From: Dipetalonema caudispina
Taxonomy: Eukaryota > Nematoda > Chromadorea > Rhabditida > Onchocercidae
Direction of reading: 5' to 3'
Assembly (NCBI GenBank): GCA_013365325.1
Contig: JABVXV010000395.1
Span: 1-51,741 of the forward strand
DNA length: 51,741 bases
Shown: one piece after another, positions 1-11,665 of the stretch
How positions within the stretch are numbered: the stretch's first letter is position 1
How the letters are laid out: each line of letters starts with the position of its first letter
Translations under genes and position numbers: made by a program
The notes under the pieces: model-generated
What the model saw: only the letters and a program-made list of their open reading frames with translations
Databases searched by the model: none
Told to the model about the DNA's origin: nothing

Positions 1-540
1 TTTTTCTTTTTTGCTCTTTTCTAAAGAAAAAAAAAAACAAATTAAGGATTAAATTGAATTTCTTTTTCCTAGAAATGATTGAATTCTTTTTTTTTTTTTT
101 TTAAATAAAAAAAAAAAAAGAAAAAAAAAAAAAAAGAAAAAAAAAAAAAAAAAAAAAAAAGAGGGAAAAGAAAACCGATAGAAGGAAGTGAGAATGAAAA
201 AGAAGAGAAAAAGAAATAATTTTGAAAAAATTTTTAAATCAAAAATAAATCGTAATAGTTCCATTAAAAAAAAAAAAGCATTACATGCTTCTTTTAAAAT
301 AAATGAATATAGGTAAAATGTAGAAGCTTCCATATACTACTTCCTTTTAAATTGTCTAACTAAAGAAATGGATGAAAACGCTTCGCTTACCGTATCCTAG
401 CAAACTCATTGACTGATTCATTCACTAACTGACTGATTTGACTATATTTTCAGAAATTTTCACCACACCCTCTTTCCCTTCCTATCTGTCCGATATGAAT
501 GAATCAATTTTTCTTCATGGACTTTACAAACTCTCATCGA

Positions 541-640
541 TCATACACATACATACACATACATACATATGCACATACACATACATACACATACATATAT
601 ATATATATGCATACACATACATACACATACATATATATTA
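541..640. repeat. (ACATAC)n/(AT)n microsatellite
   Basis: Imperfect ACAT/ACATAC units with an AT-repeat core near 595-608. The apparent open frame through it reads as alternating His/Thr/Tyr/Ile, which is typical of microsatellite translation and not of a protein. Confidence 0.9.
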
Positions 641-908
641 TATACATTTGAAGAATCACTTCAAGGGATTGACTAAATGCTTTGCATAAATACTATTAAG
701 CAACAGATCAACTAACTTCTCTTCTTTGTGATATATATTTCTTACTGTTAATTGAAGATAATGTTTAATGTTCAACTTTCCTCCAATGATTGCACGATGA
801 TTTTCTCTCTTCCTCAAATCATCTAATAGGACACTGTACTGCTTTTATTTACTTTTTGTTGATTCTAATGCTGTAAAATTATCATTGATAATAAATATGC
901 TATTATTA

Positions 909-1260
909 TTTGTATTTGATAATAATTTTGATTTATATAAGTTTGCAAAAATAAAACGTGTAATGTATATTTTACAATTATATTTTAATTTAAATTAGTC
1001 TTAGTCTGTATTCATAGATATCATTAATTATCAGATATATAGGTGAAACTTTGAAATATCATTCCTTTAATTAATAATATGTTGCTTTTTGTATTTGATA
1101 ATAATTTCGATTAGTTAAAATTTGCAAAAAAATAAAAAACCATTAAATGTATGCTTACAAGTGTAAGTACCTTAATCTAAATTAGAGTAGTAATCTTTAT
1201 ATTTTATAGATTTCATTAATTAGCAGATATATAAGTAAAGGTTTAAAATGTCATCCTTTC
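909..1260 (+). repeat. Diverged tandem duplication, unit about 179 bp
   Basis: Copy 1 (909-1068) and copy 2 (1088-1260) both open with TTTGTATTTGATAATAATTT. They then share, in the same order, a TTTGCAAAAA block, an AATTTAAATTAG/AATCTAAATTAG block, ATAGATWTCATTAATTA and CAGATATATA, and end near TCMTYCTTT. Indels and substitutions place this as an old local duplication with no coding content. Confidence 0.8.
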
Positions 1261-1291
1261 GATGTTTATTTATACTTTCAAATTACAATAG

Positions 1292-2841
1292 GACGAATTG
1301 GAATGAGATGTACGAATACAGTAATTTAATTTTCAGCAGAATACTGATGAATTGTTATACAGCTGCAAAAATATGTCAACAATGTTTGTGATGTAAAATG
1401 TTGAGGTAATAACGAACGACAAATAGTAGAAAAGTTTATTAGAATTTAACAATTATTGATACTTTTAGGAAAAAAGTCGGTTTTTCATTTCTAATATCAA
1501 CCAATTAGTTATTGCTGATAGCTTCATTGATAATGCGTTAGGATTGTTGATGAATTATAATCATAATCTATTCAATTTGAATCACTTTCAATTTAAATCA
1601 CCCAATTATGACAATATTAATCTTAAATACTTTTGAATATTTGAACGAGTAATTTTTTAGATTTTCTCACTGCTTATTCGAATAATTTACAAGATGAACA
1701 GCTGGATGATCATGAAAGAAACGATTATCAAAGGATTCTTATCTTATCCTCAAATCACAATATAAGTGCTAGAAATATGGTAGGTGTTTAAAATTTTATC
1801 ATTTTAAATAATGATCTATGAAATATATTCATTGGAATAAATTTATACAATGAATTTTACTTCTATTATAGAGCAAAAGATCGCATGAATAATGCATTTA
1901 TGCATCGATTAGATTTAATTTTTATTTAGCGAGGAATTCAAATTATACTGCTATCTTTTTATAGACATCATTCTGGCTTGAGAGAATAATTTCGTGCTAG
2001 GCTGAGCAAAGTAAAAAGAAAAGTTAGCTACATATTAAATCATTTGTTATCTATACTATTTTTTTCATTTATATTTTAGGATTGCTTATTAATAATTAAA
2101 CAATTCAATTAGACTGTAAATTTCATGAAAATTTTTATCAGAGATTCTTTTGTTCATTGAATTTTTGATTGCTGTAATTCAGAAAATTGTGCATAGAAAA
2201 CTAAATAGATTTTAAGTATGAAAAATATCAAAATATGATGAAGAGAGTTTTGTGATTAATGAAGATAGTTTTAGTTCGAATACTGTAATTCTTTTGTTGC
2301 TACTTTATAGATTCCTCCTAGCAGAAGGCTATGCAATCACCAAGAGAGATTATCGAATTTATTTGGTCCCAAATCTGAAAGTACCAACCTCAATAAGATG
2401 TAAATATTAGCCAAGTATTATTACATTAAGTTATTCTAAGCTTATTTCAAAGCTTTATAACAAATCAAACGATAGCCGATTAAATGAAAGTCTCTAAAAG
2501 ATAATAAAAATAGCAAAATGTCAGACATTATTGGATATTTTAAGCTTTTGTTCAAAAAAGGAACTTAATAGAATTAGACGAAGTATTGTTATGATTAAAT
2601 TTTATGGCAATAACTTTCATTCGTTCTTTCTTTTTATCCGTCCTATACTTTAAGATCAATAAAATTTTAAAAATTACCAAGTTTTTTTTTTTTTTTTTTC
2701 CTTTTCAGGAATCAAAATGATCTACACAACAAGCATAACCAATTTAGGAACAAAGAACTGAAGAAATTTGAGAGAAAGAGACGAAAAATGTCACAGCAAG
2801 TTAATCATTTTGATAAGTTGAAATTAGTTTTTGATACTTGA
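1292..2841 (+). CDS. 3'-terminal exons of an unrecognised gene
   Basis: Proposed exons are 1292-1383, 1661-1779, 2311-2399 and 2709-2841. The 3' splice sites read TTACAATAG, AATTTTTTAG, TACTTTATAG and a long poly(T) then CCTTTTCAG. The 5' splice sites are GTTTGT, GTAGGT and GTAAAT. Phases fit at all three junctions (1+2, 0+0 and 2+1 bases), and the last exon closes with TGA 27 bases before an AATAAA. The visible C-terminal part, about 143 codons, is hydrophilic. The 1661 exon is rich in Asp/Glu/Asn/Gln (includes NNLQDEQLDDHERNDYQR), and the last exon has a basic stretch ELKKFERKRRKMSQQ. I recognise no domain and see no homeodomain. The 5' part would lie upstream of the window or be unresolved. 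The exon at 1292 is least certain; the last two are best supported. It lies on the same strand as mab-5, about 33 kb upstream. Confidence 0.5.
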
Positions 2842-2868
2842 AGAGTTGAAGAAAAAGAGTGACGTAAT

Positions 2869-2874
2869 AATAAA
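2869..2874 (+). promoter_or_regulatory. Poly(A) signal AATAAA of the upstream gene
   Basis: A canonical AATAAA lies 27 bases after the TGA that closes the last proposed exon (2709-2841). It supports reading that exon as terminal, though the hexamer is common in DNA of this composition. Confidence 0.45.
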
Positions 2875-4354
2875 TCAGTTTAATTTTAAAAGTAAATGAA
2901 TTTAATCTCCATGTATATTGTTTCTTTTAAAAAAAGTTATAATATTTTCATTAGAGCTTAAAAGATAAAAGATTAATAAATTTGATAGTAGAAATTTCTA
3001 ACAGAAATGAACTTTTATTTTATTAAACTATTAAAATTTAAAATTTCCAAAATTCATTGCTGCTAATTTTGGCGGAAGTTAATTCGTTTGAATTCTCAAT
3101 ATGTTGTTGCAATATTATTTCCCATCACTTAGATTGATACATAAAAGCCATTTACAACAATTGGTCAAAGCTAAGAATTGAAACAAAAAAAAAAAAAAAA
3201 AAAAAAAACGACGTGTACTATCATTGTTAAGTAATGGTTGTTAAATTTTATTTTCACGAAAAAAAGAAATTTCTTTTCAAATATTGTAGGCGGAAAATTT
3301 GACTCTTTAATGTTTCATAAAATTTTAATTTAAATATAAGTTAAATTCTTCTTTCAAGTGTAAAATATTTTTATTTTCATACATAAAAGGATATTCTTTA
3401 AGAGCTTTTTCAGCTTCAATACAGCAAATAAATTTCGCGGAAAAATAAACAAACGTAGCAAGCATTAAAGAATTTACTGTAATTTATTTTTTTTTTAAAC
3501 TCATTTCTTACATTTTCGAAAAAAATTATCAGAAAAAAAAATGCTTTAGCCTTTTAATATTGTCAATTGGGAGGAAGTTTAGCAGTTTACCTTACTTTTG
3601 TTTACCTGAAAAAATAATTTCATCGACCCATTCAAATTTCTAATGATGAGCATTTTGAGCGGTATAAAAAAAAAAAGGCTGGAAAAATTAGGCCTTAACT
3701 ATTGAATTCTAGCTTGTATCTATCAGCTCTATGATTAACAATCTTGAAATACTGATATTTCCAGTTAATAATTACTTATTCTGAGATTTCCCATCATTGT
3801 GGCATAGCATTGTTAGCTAGATATGGTCATACAACAAGTTCAATAAAAAGTTAACAGATCCGATTTTTGTCTGATATCTTTCTGTTCTGATTAAACCTTT
3901 CATCAGCACTTAATGTATGACTATGAATGATAACTTTATTATCATAGACATGAGGTAATTGATGCATAAGCTTCAAGGATAAAAATTAAATTTTAGTCCT
4001 AAATAATGGAAGGATAAATTTTTTCTGATAATAAATTATTCCATACCTTTTTAACTTTTATCCATAATAACAGCAAATAGCCTGAAACGTTTAGTTACAA
4101 ATATTTTAAAAAAAAAAAAAAAAAAAATTATAAGATTTCAGTACGAAAAGTAAAATTTTCGAGCAAATTATTCCGGAAAGAGGCCATAAAATTCGATTTG
4201 GATAAATCTTTAAATTGATACAACAGCAGCAAACAAATTATATGGCTATATGGGGCAAATGGCAAACATTCATTTGAATAACAAAGACTTTAGGATCGTT
4301 TGAGGGTGGTAAATGGTAACGAAAGATTTCCGGTTGTGATTTTACCCGAACAGT

Positions 4355-4430
4355 TGGTTTGATGAATTTGTCGCGATGCATGCAATTGTCACGCAACGAA
4401 TGCATGCATCATCACAAATTCATCAAATCA
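4355..4430 (+). ncRNA. Pre-miRNA-like hairpin (candidate microRNA)
   Basis: A 76-nt imperfect inverted repeat. The lower stem is TTTGATGAATTTGT (4358-4371) against ACAAATTCATCAAA (4414-4427), 14 perfect pairs, extended outward by U-A, G-C and G-U to 17. A 3x3 internal loop (CGC/ATC) follows, with a possible central G-U pair. The upper stem is GATGCATGCA (4375-4384) against TGCATGCATC (4401-4410), 10 pairs, capped by a 16-nt loop. Length, stem and loop sizes fit animal microRNA precursors. Both G-U pairs exist only if the + strand is transcribed; on the other strand they become A/C mismatches. I do not recognise either arm as a known microRNA. It could also be a simple inverted repeat or a cruciform-forming site. 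Confidence 0.4.
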
Positions 4431-5030
4431 TGCTACTCTTACAGGCATTGAAGCCAAGAAACAAATAGGATATAAATACAGTATTTAGGGATTGAGAAAA
4501 AGGAATAGGAAGGCGGTGAAAAAAAAAAAAGCTAAAAGTTTTAGGTTTTTAAAAAGCGGAAATATTCAAATATGTTAGTATAAAAAGGATTAGAAATGTA
4601 AATTGTAATTTGTCTTGTTGTTGTTGTAGGTTATTCTGATTTAGCGGTATATTACCTGCAATACCATTTATGGATTACTTATGGATGCAATGATTTAAAA
4701 TAATTACAGGGTATGATCGCGTAAATCGTGCAGGAAGAATATTAGGGATGAAGATCAATCAAAACAGGTAAAATTTATTATTTGATGAAATTTGTCAATA
4801 TATATATCCATTCATTAATTTCTATTAATACTTCATGCATATGATAAGTTCGCATAAAATATATGAGTGAAAAAAAAAAAGAAATGAATTTAAAATAAAT
4901 ATTAAATGTTATTGATTTTAAAATAGATTAGAACAAAAAAAAATAAATAACCAATCCTTTTTTTTATTTTTTCCATCCTTGCATTTGCAAATGTTAGAAA
5001 GTTTAAAAGATACGAAATTAAATTGATGCA

Positions 5031-5062
<32 letters not shown>

Positions 5063-5290
5063 GAAAGCAAAATACGAAAATAAAATTTTCGTTCTTTTTA
5101 AAAAGATTAATTAAAAGAATGAGAAGATAAAAAAAAAAGAAAAAATAATAATAATAATAAATTTATGTATGATAAATTTACAGATGCATGAAAATATTAG
5201 TGTTAGGATAAAAATGGCCTTATTGTTAAAGGCCTGAAGGCAAAAATTAAGGAAGAAGCAATATAATAGTTGATTGTTTTCATCATTATT

Positions 5291-5305
5291 TCGGCAAACA
5301 TCAAA
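5291..5305 (+). repeat. 15-bp motif TCGGCAAACATCAAA, copy 1
   Basis: One of three exact copies in the window (others at 11651-11665 on the minus strand and 42262-42276). Function unknown. Confidence 0.6.
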
Positions 5306-5584
5306 AGAATTCAAAAGGTAAGACAAAAATGATAGAAGAAGATAGGAGAATGAGAACTCTCTGTAAGTGTTTCTACGGAAAGGTTTCTTTCATTGGGATG
5401 GTAGATGTATGTATATATCGAATACCTAAAATAAAAATAGAATTTTTCCAACCAAATTAGTTCTTCTAATTATATTAGGTATACATTAATTATTTATATA
5501 AAATATAAATGTGTATGCGTAAATCGTAAAAAAATAGACATATATGTATATATTTTAGTTCTTTCTAAGGTGTTAAGCAAAAAG

Positions 5585-5624
5585 CCTCTCTCTCTTCCTC
5601 TCTCTCTCTCTCCCTCTCTCTCTT
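5585..5624. repeat. (CT)n microsatellite
   Basis: An almost pure CT repeat with a few extra C or T bases, giving a homopyrimidine tract of about 40 bases. No coding or splice signal is attached to it. Confidence 0.9.
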
Positions 5625-7200
5625 TATTTCTCCTATCCAATTTTCATAAATTACAGCATTATATTTGAATTGTAAAAGTTTACACCTTTCTTTTTCCTCT
5701 TTTTTTCCTTTTCTCTTTTATAGATTCTTGTTTAATATTTTAGAAATGAATGAGAATGTTCAATATATATTTGAAATTTAGCAATTTTGAAACCGTTTAT
5801 TAGTTTAATAAGTTACAAGTGAAATTGACATGTGTCATAAATCCATTTTGATGTAAGCATCAAAAAATGATATTAAACATATTTGAATACATTAAAGTTA
5901 TTCAAATTGATAATGGTTTTATACCAAATATTAGCATATAGTCTTGAATGAAAGCATATCTTGTTCACATTAAATTTTGTTCATATTCTGTTTAAAATTT
6001 GAGAAATTTAAAAGTTTTTAGAAGTTGTTAAAAAAAGGAAGTATGGGAGAAGTACAAATTGAATGCAAAGAACATATGGCAGAAGTAGGATTTTTTTTTT
6101 TTTTAAGTTAGCTAACATCGTTAAAAGTGCTAGTCAAGATTTATGTAAGAAAAATTTCATTGGTTGGTTGAAATGGTCATGATGTTTTTCACTTTAATTA
6201 ATTGATGTTTAATAGCGAGAAGTTTTTTTTTGGTACACAATATGTTATAGTTATAAGTGCAAAATTTAATTTAAATATACCAATATGCTTTTATCACTTT
6301 TATTGATATGAAAAATATTTAGAAAATATATATATATATAATATGTAAAAATAAACATTAAATTAATTGATAATAGCAGATAAAAGATCGATATTTTGAT
6401 AATAGCAAAAGTAACAACCTTTATGCTTTGGATGATTTTTGACTAATCATGACAACTTTCAAATTTTGAACCTGAAATTGAACGAAGAGATACTTTTAAT
6501 TTGTTTATTCTACTATAATATAAAATAATCAGTAGCATTTTCAAAAACGGTAAAAGTGATTGTTAAATTTTGAAAATACAAATATACAATGAAAAATAAA
6601 GAGTTAATAAATGTAAATTATCAAAAAAAAGCTTAATCATTCATTTGATTTCGGCATAAAATAGATAAGTTATTTGAAAAATATATTTTTCATCTATAAA
6701 ATTGAAAAAGATTGGACATTCAGGAAAATTTATTAAATCAGAAAAAAAAAAGAGAAGAAGCAAGAATACTATTGCTAAATATTTGTTAAATAGTATTTGC
6801 TCTGTCTAATTTGATACTCTAACTAAAATAAAAGTTTTTAAAATAAATTTTGGAAAATTTTTAGTATTTCTAAATTTTTAAAACTAACACAACAATAATA
6901 TCTGATACTATTTAATCAACAACTAATTTTTGAATCATTTTGTATAATTTCATTTCTTTTAATTTCTCTCACTCTTTCTCTTTCTATTCCCAATTTTAGC
7001 TTACAACTAACTCTTATAATAGATTTAACAAAAAACTGAAAATAAAAATAAAAGTGGAAAAAATTGCAAACAAATACAGTTGCAGCATGAAGAGAATGAA
7101 ATTTAATGTTTTATAAAACTTCACTTCTAACATGCTTTAGTAAGATTGGGTGAGAAGAGGTGTCATTTGTCCATAACTCTCACGGGTAACCTCTTATTCC

Positions 7201-7201
<1 letters not shown>

Positions 7202-7234
<33 letters not shown>
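7202..7234. repeat. Poly(T), 33 bases
   Basis: One of the longest uninterrupted homopolymers in the window. Immediately after it, GCGGTTTT (7235) and AAAACCGC (about 7252) form a short inverted repeat. Exact run length is prone to assembly error. Confidence 0.9.
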
Positions 7235-7236
<2 letters not shown>

Positions 7237-8424
7237 GGTTTTCTTTTTGCAAAAACCGCAACGGTAGGCGGTGTGATGAAAAGGAATTATAATGAAAGGT
7301 GGTGGTTAGATGAAAGGGAAATTTTGAAATTTTTCAAGAAACAAACGACAATTTTTCGAGTTAGCGCCATTTTGTCATATATCTTTGAAATCTATGAGAA
7401 TGAATTGTGTAAATAGAAAATTATGCCTAACATTAGATTGGAACAGTTAAAGATATTTAATTTTTAACAGAGAATAATTTTGAATGTTTAACAAAGCACC
7501 GCTATTAATTGATTTGAACAAAAATGTTCTAAATGGATAGTACCTAAAAGTGATCTAATTGAATTATATTCAAAAATGATCGAAAATTTTAGTTAAAATT
7601 ATCATCCGTTATAATTTTTTTGTTCATTAATAAGAATAAAAATTTGTCTCTTTTTTTTTTTTCAAATTTCAATGAATTTAAAAATTAGTTGCTTAATTAA
7701 AAGGGAAAATAACTTGAAAAGTTGTAATTTTCATATTCACATAAAAAGAAGAACGAAAAAATTGGCATGTTGAAAGAAATGCACAAAAAGGAAAATGACA
7801 AGAAAGAGGTAAAAGTATGAGCTTTAAAAGGAATGCAGCAAATTACGATTAAAATTATTTCAATAATTCAAAAGACAAAAAAAAAAAAAAAAGAAAGTAT
7901 TTTCAATATAATTCATACTAAAAAAGATTAGTTAAGAATGTTATTTCGTGTAAAAAAAAAAAAAAAAAAAGAAAAAAAAGGTAAAATAAAATAAATTTGC
8001 CATACTATCTTCTATTTTTATAAAACTTTAAAAAAAAAAAGTAGGAATTGACAATTTCTTCAGTAATTAAGAAAAATTAATAAGAAAAAATGTAATTCAT
8101 CAAAAATAAATTGTAAAAAGAAACTTAAAATTTAAAAAATTATTCCTGTTTCTTACTACTTTCAACATAAAGAGTCTGCTTTTTCATCCTTTTTTAAATG
8201 CTAACTTTTCGGCGAATTTCTTTGAAACTATTACCAAAGTCATGCATTTGGTTTAGGATCTATATCAGGTCAATAAATCGAACTCATAAAATTTTCAATG
8301 GGTTGTTGCCTGCTGCTTGCTAACTTGCAGCTGTTCATGCCGAAAAAGGTGGAAAAATGAGGAGAAAAGGAAATTCATTTAGTATCTGACCTTTTTGACC
8401 CTTTTAATTTGGATTTTTTCTTTA

Positions 8425-8676
8425 TTAGCTAATTAATTTCCGGATAACGATGAACGGTTGGCTTGTTACATGGCAATATAGCAATAATAGGTAAGCATTT
8501 CCTTTCAATACCGATTGTTTCGTGATTATAATTATTGCTACTATGTCGACGAAGAAGTCATAAAAGTCTAATGTTGCTGAACACTGTTGCCAATGACCTC
8601 TGTTTTTACGATCATTATTTAAACGGTCATAAAATTGGTTCGAAATTTTTGAGAAATCCGTCCTTTTCCGGGACAT
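8425..8676 (-). CDS. Candidate small trans-spliced gene, 83 aa, unknown function
   Basis: On the minus strand a perfect nematode 3' splice site, a T run ending in TAG (AG at 8682-8681), lies four bases before the ATG. This is the usual spacing for spliced-leader addition. The frame codes for 83 residues and the stop overlaps an AATAAA (8426-8421), so a compact single-exon gene is possible. The N-terminus is basic (MSRKRTDF...), a hydrophobic stretch FFVDIVAIIII lies around residues 41-51, and the C-terminal third is again hydrophobic. I recognise no family. Local GC is above the surroundings. Open frames of this length are expected by chance in AT-rich DNA, so the evidence is the signal arrangement, not the length. 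An internal GTAAAA could be a 5' splice site, making this only a first exon. Confidence 0.3.
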   Translation of the reverse strand: MSRKRTDFSKISNQFYDRLNNDRKNRGHWQQCSATLDFYDFFVDIVAIIIITKQSVLKGNAYLLLLYCHVTSQPFIVIRKLIS

Positions 8677-8931
8677 TTATCTAAAAAAAAAAATCTCTCA
8701 CTTTATCAATTTAATTGATTAAGCTTAATTTTATAAATTTTCAAAAATATGATTTCTATTTAATCATTATCACTTAGGTATTGGCCTTTCTTCCGGATCA
8801 GTATGATCAGTTTGATGAGATTATTTCGCTTTTCCGGAATAGCATTCATTCATTGCTTATGATCATCATCTGGAAGTAATCACTTTTGCGCTTACCGAAT
8901 GATTAATTTTACTTTTGAAGGGATAATGGCT

Positions 8932-9096
8932 AATTTAATTGTTTAAATTTCGGGATTAAAATTGAAAGTAAAAGTCGTAAACTAGAACGTCAACGATTAT
9001 TTTATTACCTAAGGTAAGCCATTGAATTTAATTGTTTAGACTTCGAGAAGAAAATTAAAAATAAAATTAAAATCATAAATTGCAACGTGAACATTA
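8932..9096 (+). repeat. Diverged tandem duplication, unit about 93 bp
   Basis: AATTTAATTGTTT starts at 8932 and again at 9025. Each is followed by TTCGRGA, an AATT/AAAT-rich block, TCRTAAA and AACGT. Old and non-coding. Confidence 0.65.
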
Positions 9097-11650
9097 CTAG
9101 GCTATAGTTTAATATCAACTTGTGAACTCATAGAAATCTAAGCAAAAAAAAAATTTCCAAGCAATTTTTCAAGCGCTACTGTCCTCTTTAAGATTTTAGA
9201 AACAAATAAAAATGCAAATTAGTTATGATTTCAATCCTTAACATTTTGCAAAATAATCTTTCATTAGCTATTATCTTCATGTACAGAAAGATATCGGAGG
9301 ATAGTGGTGTACACCTTAAAGTATTGTTAGATGAATAATAAATTGGTGATTTTAAAATTATTTTGATTTTTTGTTTAAAATTTTTCCCCTAACAAATTTC
9401 AGAATTTATTCCCTTTGCATTTCCGTTTTTGTTTTCCACTTAATACTTGCACTTTTCGTCATTAGAAAGTCAAAAATTCTCAATGGATGCGCTAACTTTA
9501 TATCATCAAAATGATGTTAGTATCTTTTTATAGATTGAAGTTCAAAGGTTGAAAGAGAAGTCAAAAACAAGAAATACATTGGAAGGTAATAATAATTAAA
9601 ATTTGAAAGAGGTAGTATTATTAGTACAAGAAGCCATTATAAAATTGTTACTTACATCTTGAAATTAACATATCTTAAAGATATGATTAAGGTCTTAACT
9701 AAAGATATGATAAAGGTTGATGACAGACATCAGTAGTGACAAGCAAAGATATTGTGGTGACAAGTGAAATTATGTTGACATATTGAAGGGCAATGTTTGA
9801 TCTCAATGTTATATCAGAAAAATATCCAGTTTTATCAATTTAAATCTGATAAATACTTGATTAGAATTGCATCGTAAGTAATATAAAAAACATTGGATTA
9901 ATATGGAATATTTATTCTTGAAAAATACGATTCAAAAAAATAACCTCAAATTTAAAATGGCAAATTTTTTAACATTTTTATAACTTTCAAAAATTTTATT
10001 CGAAATGCATATTTCATTATTAAATTGATCTTTTGCTCAAATATTCCAAATAAGAATGAACAATAAGCAAAATAATTATATGATTTGGAAATGAAAATTG
10101 ATATGATTTATGTTCAAAAACTATGCATTTAAGCTAAACATAAATGATTACTTACCACTGTAATTCGTTGAAGGAACAATTTGTTATCAACTCTTGAATA
10201 ATTTAGGAAAATAACTTGATCATTTAATTCCAAGAAAGTAAATCATGAAAAGATCTAATTTATATTAGTAAATCAGTATCTTAGATCTATTTTATGAAAT
10301 CATTTTTGCTATCTTTTCTTGTAAAAGCAATCGGCCACAAATTAAAAACTGCATATTTTGTATAATTTAAATTTTCTTTTATTTTACCTAACAAAAATCC
10401 TGAAATCTTGAATTACTGTTTCTAAGTAATGATGAAGTGTGTATTTCTTACAAATTTCGTAATTTTATAGCTTTATAAATTGTTGGAATAAACTGAATTG
10501 ATATAAAATTCTAAACCGTGATTTGAATTTAGTGACCATCAATTAATTCCAGTATAGTGAAATTAATTTTTTTTTTCAAGTAATACTAACATTTAAAACG
10601 TATTCAATTTCTAAAAATAATAAACGAAAAAGTTTCAAAAAAAGAAAAAAAAAAACCTATCAACTATTTTATTTATCTATCATATGAGTACCAAAGAAAA
10701 AGTTTTGTCACTATCAGTTGAAATTTAGAACAAAATTTAAAACCTCTTGCATATACTTTTATGACAAATTTATCACTTCAAAAATTCAACTTAATTTAGG
10801 AAGTAATCTTTTTTTTTTTTTGAAAAGAATTTAGATAATTTCATTTTTTCTTACAATTTACGAAAATGAAATTCAAAATGATAAATATTAAATATATTCA
10901 AAGACATATGACAGATTCACAGCTCTTATGTATCATTTGAAATACTATGATTTTTATCACTACTTAGTTTGTGCATTTTTTTTTAAAAAAAAAAAAAAAA
11001 AACTATTTTAAATTCTACGATTTTTGCATATTTGCAATTTTACAGTGTTATTCAGTAGTAGTAACATTTAAGAGTGAAATTGTCAAAAGTTATTAAGATC
11101 AAATTAAAGTTAACAGCATTAGCATTCCACAATCTGTTGTTTTGAAAAGGTTTAAAATTCTGGACACCGTATTCTCAGTGTTATTCATCATTCTAACAGC
11201 TCAATAGACATAATGAATTTATACCGTTTCAAAATTAATGGAGAGTTCATTAATAGTAGTTAAATTGAAACTATCAGTTGCCAAAGGTTCAATTTTAGTG
11301 GGAAGTTTAAGAACATTATGTTATCAGATTGGCGCAGAAATGTTTCAATTATTAGCAACTGTTGTTTGAGAGATTTTAATTTAGGCATATTTTAGAGTTT
11401 CCAAGAGATTATTAGTAAGAATTAGCTTGGCAAATAATGGAAAATAGCCCAGGTAATATTTTAGGACGTCCAAATTGTCAGCTTCTTCCTCCTGAGCAAT
11501 AAGACTGAAAGCAGAATGATGAGGATTTTTTTTTTTCTTTTTTTTCTTGATGCCTCATTTCATTTTCACATTTAATTTCATTACCCCTTTATTTCGGGCT
11601 CGCTTTTGAAATATATATATACGCACAAACAGACGCATACGAATTTTCTC

Positions 11651-11665
11651 TTTGATGTTTGCCGA
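11651..11665 (-). repeat. 15-bp motif TCGGCAAACATCAAA, copy 2
   Basis: Exact minus-strand copy inside a GC-richer island. As in copy 3, CTGCT lies nine bases upstream of the motif, which suggests a shared longer element. Confidence 0.6.

Larger units (their letters stand above)
1..1291. other. AT-rich leader of window, probably intronic or intergenic
   Basis: No exon could be fixed here. The first 290 bases are poly(A)/poly(T) tracts broken by short AT stretches. A strong 3' splice-like site (TATATTTTCAG) ends at about 462 and is followed by an open frame, but that frame soon runs into an ACATAC microsatellite and has no convincing 5' splice site. The rest holds a diverged tandem duplication (909-1260). 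If the exons at 1292-2841 are real, part of this stretch is an intron of that gene. Confidence 0.5.
2875..8420. other. Intergenic, AT-rich, no gene supported
   Basis: Contains poly(A) runs near 3185-3208, 4111-4127 and 5031-5056, a CT microsatellite (5585-5624), a 33-base T run (7202-7234) and the hairpin at 4355-4430. A minus-strand frame at 5111-5326 reads as Phe/Ile/Asn-rich sequence expected of translated AT-rich DNA and has no splice-site or signal support. The interval 4141-4440 is slightly richer in GC than its surroundings. Confidence 0.6.

Noticed and set aside
49..333. 94-codon minus-strand frame
   Set aside because: Translation is mostly Phe and Lys from poly(A/T) tracts; no signals.
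438..689. Frame after a strong TTTTCAG acceptor
   Set aside because: The first 30 codons look plausible, but it then translates the ACATAC microsatellite and lacks a 5' splice site.
1469..1633. 55-codon plus-strand frame after ACTTTTAG
   Set aside because: No 5' splice site gives a phase compatible with the exon at 1661, so it was left out of the gene model.
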